Shown here: positions 60,001-64,000 of the stretch, one piece after another
Position numbering within the stretch: position 1 is the stretch's first letter
How the letters are laid out: each line of letters opens with the position of its first letter
Assembly (NCBI GenBank): GCA_013398275.1
Contig: VZSE01002187.1
Coordinates: forward strand, 248,967-312,966
Reading direction: 5' to 3'
DNA from: Promerops cafer
Lineage: Eukaryota; Chordata; Aves; Passeriformes; Nectariniidae
DNA: 64,000 nucleotides
The notes under the pieces: generated by a model
What the model was told of the DNA's origin: nothing
Seen by the model: only the letters and a program-made list of their open reading frames with translations
Databases searched by the model: none
Made by a program: the position numbers and the translations under genes

Positions 60001-63000
60001 GAACCTACTGTCAGCTGTGTGCCAAGCAATACTTCTCCACATAACACCAAGCTTCCTCCAAGCTGCCGGGGGGATCTGGCTGTGCCTCTGCACTCCTCCA
60101 CTGCAAAGATGGTCACAGGAAGATGATGATCCCTTCTCCCTCCAAACACAGAGTTCTGTCTTCTTGTCTAAATCAGTTCAAATTGTGCTCACATCTTTCT
60201 GATCCAGGTACAAAATGGCAAATTTCCCTACTGGCTTTGTTTATGCCATCTTTCCAAGCTCCTGTTTTCATGTCCCACCTGCAATCCCTCCAGCTCCTAC
60301 TTCCAAAACTGCCTTTACAGTCAAAGCTGCAGAATCCTCTTTCATCCTCTACCATCCCTTCTGACTAATCCACACACCTCAGCCCTCCTTCTGGGCATGC
60401 CCTGAGATCACAGACAGGCATTGCTTTCATGGTCCCAACTATTGCTTCACTGGTTTCAGGAGAAAGAAGTTTGCTACACTTCTCATGCCCACTTCATTAA
60501 ATCCTTCTGCTCCATCCCTCCCAGCTCCTCTGCTCTCCAGAGAAGTCTCCAGGCTAGAAGCATACAAGATACAGCCAGAGCATCTTGGCAAACTGTGGCT
60601 TAGAAGACTGCCTGGGCTTGGGGTAAAGATCTCTTAGGTTACTGCCACACCTTCTGGTGCCAAACGCTAATACCCGCAGATAGGAACCTGGTGCAGCAGC
60701 ACTGAGAGACTGAACCCACAAAAATGCCACTTTGCCAGATGCTTCCTACTGCCAAGATGGCAGGACTATCAAGCCTGGAGGTTACTCTCAGGAGACAGAA
60801 ACCTGTAGCCCTGTGGCCGTCTACATCCAAGGAGCACATCGTCCCACTACTTGGCCAGAGCAGAAAGAAACAAAAGCTCCTGTCTCCTAGAAGGGGCTGC
60901 ATGAATACCTGCAATAGTGAGCTTTTGCCTCCCTTTGCTGCACGTGACATAGTCAAGCCAGACACCGGCCCAAAGCATTCAGCTCTGGCACCAGGGCTGC
61001 AGTTCACAGCTGACCTAGCCTCATCTGCTCCAGTCAAACGGCTCCAAGCTTTTTGCCCCAGACTCCGTGCCTGCCTCAGACCCCAGGCGCTGGCTGGAAC
61101 CCTGCCAAAGAGAGGGCTGCCTGTTTGAATCTTGAGCCAGAATCCGGTAAGCATCACCTTTAATAAGCCTTTCTCCTCCATCAGGCACCCTGATTTTTTT
61201 GAGCTATGGTCTTGTGAAGCAGAAGGCTGCTTGGAGCCAAGCCAGCACCGGGGAAACCACCATTTCAAGGTCCTGCGAAGGTGTCTGTAAGAGCAGAAGG
61301 GAGCCTCGGTCGGGTGTGTGGGGAGTGATGCAAAGAGCAGGCTGTTTGCTGGGAAGCTGCTGCTGCTTGCCAGGAGGCAGTGGGGGAGGAGGCAGCAGAT
61401 GTCCGCAGACAGCATTTGCCGAGAGCCTGCCGCGCTCCAGCCCAGCGAGGGGAGGAAGGCAGCGGCTGGTGCCACTGCTGCTGCACTGTAATGGAACAGG
61501 ACAAACACCACGGGGTCCACCCAGAAAGCTTATGTTGCTTTTCCCTCCGATAACCACTACTTCAGCGATGGGAAGTGGGAGTCCTGGCATCTCAGCTGGG
61601 GTTAGAGAAAGACTTCAGGATAACTGCTGAGAGATCTCAAATGCAGGAGGAAAAGTCCCTGTCATGAAACTGCACGACCCTTTTTGTCCTGGAAGCAGTG
61701 GCAGCTCTAAAGCCCAGCACACTGTTGTGCTGGGGCCAAGTCTGTCTACGGGGCCCTGGGCGAAGGCAGCGTGCCACAGCCCATGAGCTGCCTTTACTCC
61801 TGGCGTACGCAACAGCTGGACACTCACAGTGAGAGCCCAGACGAGTGCCTAAGGGTGGATGCACAGCAGAAGGAGGAAGAGAGACCAGCTCTGGCTGCAG
61901 CCCCCCTGCTTTCAGCACTGGAGCCAAAAGGGGACACTCCCTTTGCCCCCCACCTCTTTGCAAACGGAGGACACTGAACAAGGCCACCAGCGCCGTGGCA
62001 GCCAGCCAGTGAGCCCAGTCCCAGCCACGCTGCTTTTGTCGCAAGCGTGAGTTGCCGATGAGGCTGCAAGTCAGCCCACGTGGTTCTCATTTCTTGCCTC
62101 TGGCCAGGGGAGGTTGGCTTTCTCCCCATCCCACAGCAGTGAGGCTGACCAGAGGAGCTCTACAACCAGAAGCTACCTTGCAGTGACCCCTCTCCCATGG
62201 GTTCTGTCCTGAACCTGAGGCGTGGTCAGCCAAGCAGCATTGGGTCTGACAAGTCATACAGTGATGGGAAGCAGCACCTTAGAAAATTGGTCCCTTGGCA
62301 CTAGGACCCCAAGTCCTAGGCCAAGGACAGTGGCAGGTCCCAGGCAAACCATCCGACCATCAGAGAGGATCCTGACCATCATCAGTGACTACAAGACTCT
62401 CACTCAATTGCTGCCCACACTGTTCAATGGGACCTGAAGACTCCCAGAAAAATTGGCATTTGCCCATTTCAGACTGAGAGGAACTGATTTCACCCAGAGG
62501 AGTGTCTTTGGCTCATTAAGTGATACCATCCACAGGCTTGTTCAGATCAAATCAAGCAGTTCCTGGGTTCTTCCTACAGCATACTGAGATGCAGTCTGGC
62601 ACTTGGGTCCACTTGAGTCCTCTTAAAATAAAAATTAATTGATATGCAAATCAGACAAGGCATTAGACTAGTCTACTGGCCAAGGGTGATGCACAGATTC
62701 CTCAGTGTTTCCATACTACAATCCCAACTCCCCCACACTCCTCCTCCATTCCAAGCCCAGGGTCAGCCATTAGCCATGGCTCACCAGAGCAGGGAGGACC
62801 CCACAGACATACACCTTGTGTGCAAAAGAGAGCCTGGATGGCACATGTTCTTGAGCCAGGTCCCAACTTTGCCTCATCCCCTCCCTGGTCATCAGCATGG
62901 CATGTCTGGCAGAAGCACTGCTGGGCTCTCACCTCAAGCTGAGTCACTTGCACGCAATCCGAGTCAAAGTACGGGCACATCAATATCTGTGCCCAGTGGG

Positions 63001-64000
63001 GAGGCAAGGAGGTAGCAAGAGAAGTAGGAGCCCGACTTCCTGGAGTACTTGCTACTGGGATTCTCCTATCAGTTTCCAAGAAAGATCAATTCTTTGCATA
63101 ACCCTGGTAGCTTTTCCAAAAACACATCAAACAGCCACCACAGCCTCAGCCACTGGACCACCCACAGACAGAAACAGCCACAGATCAAACAGTGAAAGAG
63201 CAGCCACCCAATATGCTCAGGACCAGGTCTTGGAGGAAGGACAATGCCAAAACACAGCATTACTCCTGGATATGGTCACCTCTTCTTTCACCCCTTCTTT
63301 CTCCCCTTTCTAACCACCAGCCACAGTTACCCTCTTCTGCAGTCTTGTTTCAACCAGAGGCTGGGCAAAGCAATTAACTTCTCCATCTGGTTGCAGCGAG
63401 ATGAATACAAACATCACCCAGACAGGAATCAGCAGCCCTGAGCAATGTCAACATCATCCCTTTCCAGTGAAAGAGCTCGGAAAATGGCACTGCCGGCATC
63501 GGCCTCGGAAACAGAAATCCCAGGGTGGCTAGTTTGCTCTTCTGGTGTTAAACCCACTGTGGACCTTCACGGGCCCCTCCAAGGGCCTGTAGGCTGCTAC
63601 TGGGAATTCTGGGGAAAGGACTTACCAGTGGCAGCCAATTATTGCAACAGCATCAGAAAAATACCTGGGGCCCTTAAACTATGGTGGAAAAAAAAGGAAG
63701 ACTAAACCCTACTAATATAAGGAATACATTTCAATCAGACTAGGACTTTGTGAAATTACTTTTGATTAAAAAGCATAACAAACTAAATGATAAACATTTG
63801 CCACCAGTAGCTGAGTCTCTGAATATTCTGAAATCACAAGGTGAGGTGAGAAGCAATTGCTTACAGGTAAGGTCCTGACCACACAAGCAGGTGGAAAATT
63901 CACTCTTCTCACTAAAATAACACATCAGTGCTAAAATTATATCAAAATATTTGGAAATGGCTGGACACTTCTTTGCCAAAGCTCTGCTTTAGGCAAAGTA

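Larger units (their letters stand above)
41025..64000. other. Presumed BCL9L 5' intron(s)/upstream region, no recognised coding sequence
   Basis: About 23 kb upstream of the first recognisable BCL9L exon. No reading frame here matches a protein family I know, including UPK2, which follows BCL9L in mammals. The frames of up to 293 codons have unremarkable peptides. The interval contains simple repeats and several motif-dense, conserved-looking patches listed separately. Untranslated BCL9L exons could be present but cannot be placed. Confidence 0.5.

Noticed and set aside
59375..60202. 275-codon plus-strand open frame, with another long overlapping frame
   Set aside because: Low-complexity Pro/Ser/Cys/His content, several frames open at once, and no family resemblance; explained by C-rich composition.
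60639..61520. 293-codon minus-strand open frame
   Set aside because: The longest unassigned frame, but the peptide has no recognisable domain and biased Ser/Leu/Cys composition typical of chance translation. A BLASTP hit or conserved frame would change this.
55000..64000. UPK2, the expected neighbour beyond BCL9L in mammals
   Set aside because: No frame on either strand resembles uroplakin; the gene may lie beyond the window or be absent.

Overview
The window is vertebrate nuclear DNA, most likely from a bird. It carries three recognisable multi-exon genes in the order DDX6 (minus), CXCR5 (plus), BCL9L (minus). I recall the same order on human 11q23, but here it is far more compact: about 1.6 kb separates the DDX6 CpG island from the CXCR5 start codon. 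Compact spacing, moderately high GC, scarcity of recognisable interspersed repeats and near-identity of DDX6 to the human protein fit an avian microchromosome. The species cannot be named from sequence alone. There are no bacterial features, CRISPR arrays or recognisable viral genes.

Layout. 1-4113: probable 3'UTR of DDX6. 4114-13871: the DDX6 coding sequence in 12 exons, rebuilt at base level to a 483-residue protein, the human length. About 15.6-16.1 kb: the DDX6 CpG-island promoter with an 11-base assembly gap, a YY1 motif and an (ACGT)5 repeat. 17582-23774: CXCR5, a 13-codon first exon plus one large exon, 371 residues. About 25.87 kb: likely CXCR5 poly(A) signals. About 27.07-30.5 kb: BCL9L 3'UTR. 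30516-40961: seven BCL9L coding exons giving 1512 residues from the internal Met, with HD1, HD2, HD3 and the C-terminal homology region intact. 41-64 kb: no coding sequence I recognise; probably the BCL9L 5' intron(s) or upstream DNA, with candidate regulatory clusters near 42.9-43.0, 46.3-46.5, 47.2, 56.6 and 57.0 kb.

The genes belong to different processes: DDX6 in mRNA decapping and translational repression, CXCR5 in CXCL13-guided B-cell and follicular T-cell homing, BCL9L as a Wnt/beta-catenin coactivator. Linkage looks ancestral, not functional. The most notable sequence observations are an Asn at the otherwise near-universal Asp2.50 sodium-site position of CXCR5, a GC-AG intron splitting the DEAD motif of DDX6, a set of Pumilio elements in the DDX6 3'UTR, and a TATA/MEF2/NKX/E-box cluster upstream of the first recognisable BCL9L coding exon. 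I found no convincing undescribed system.
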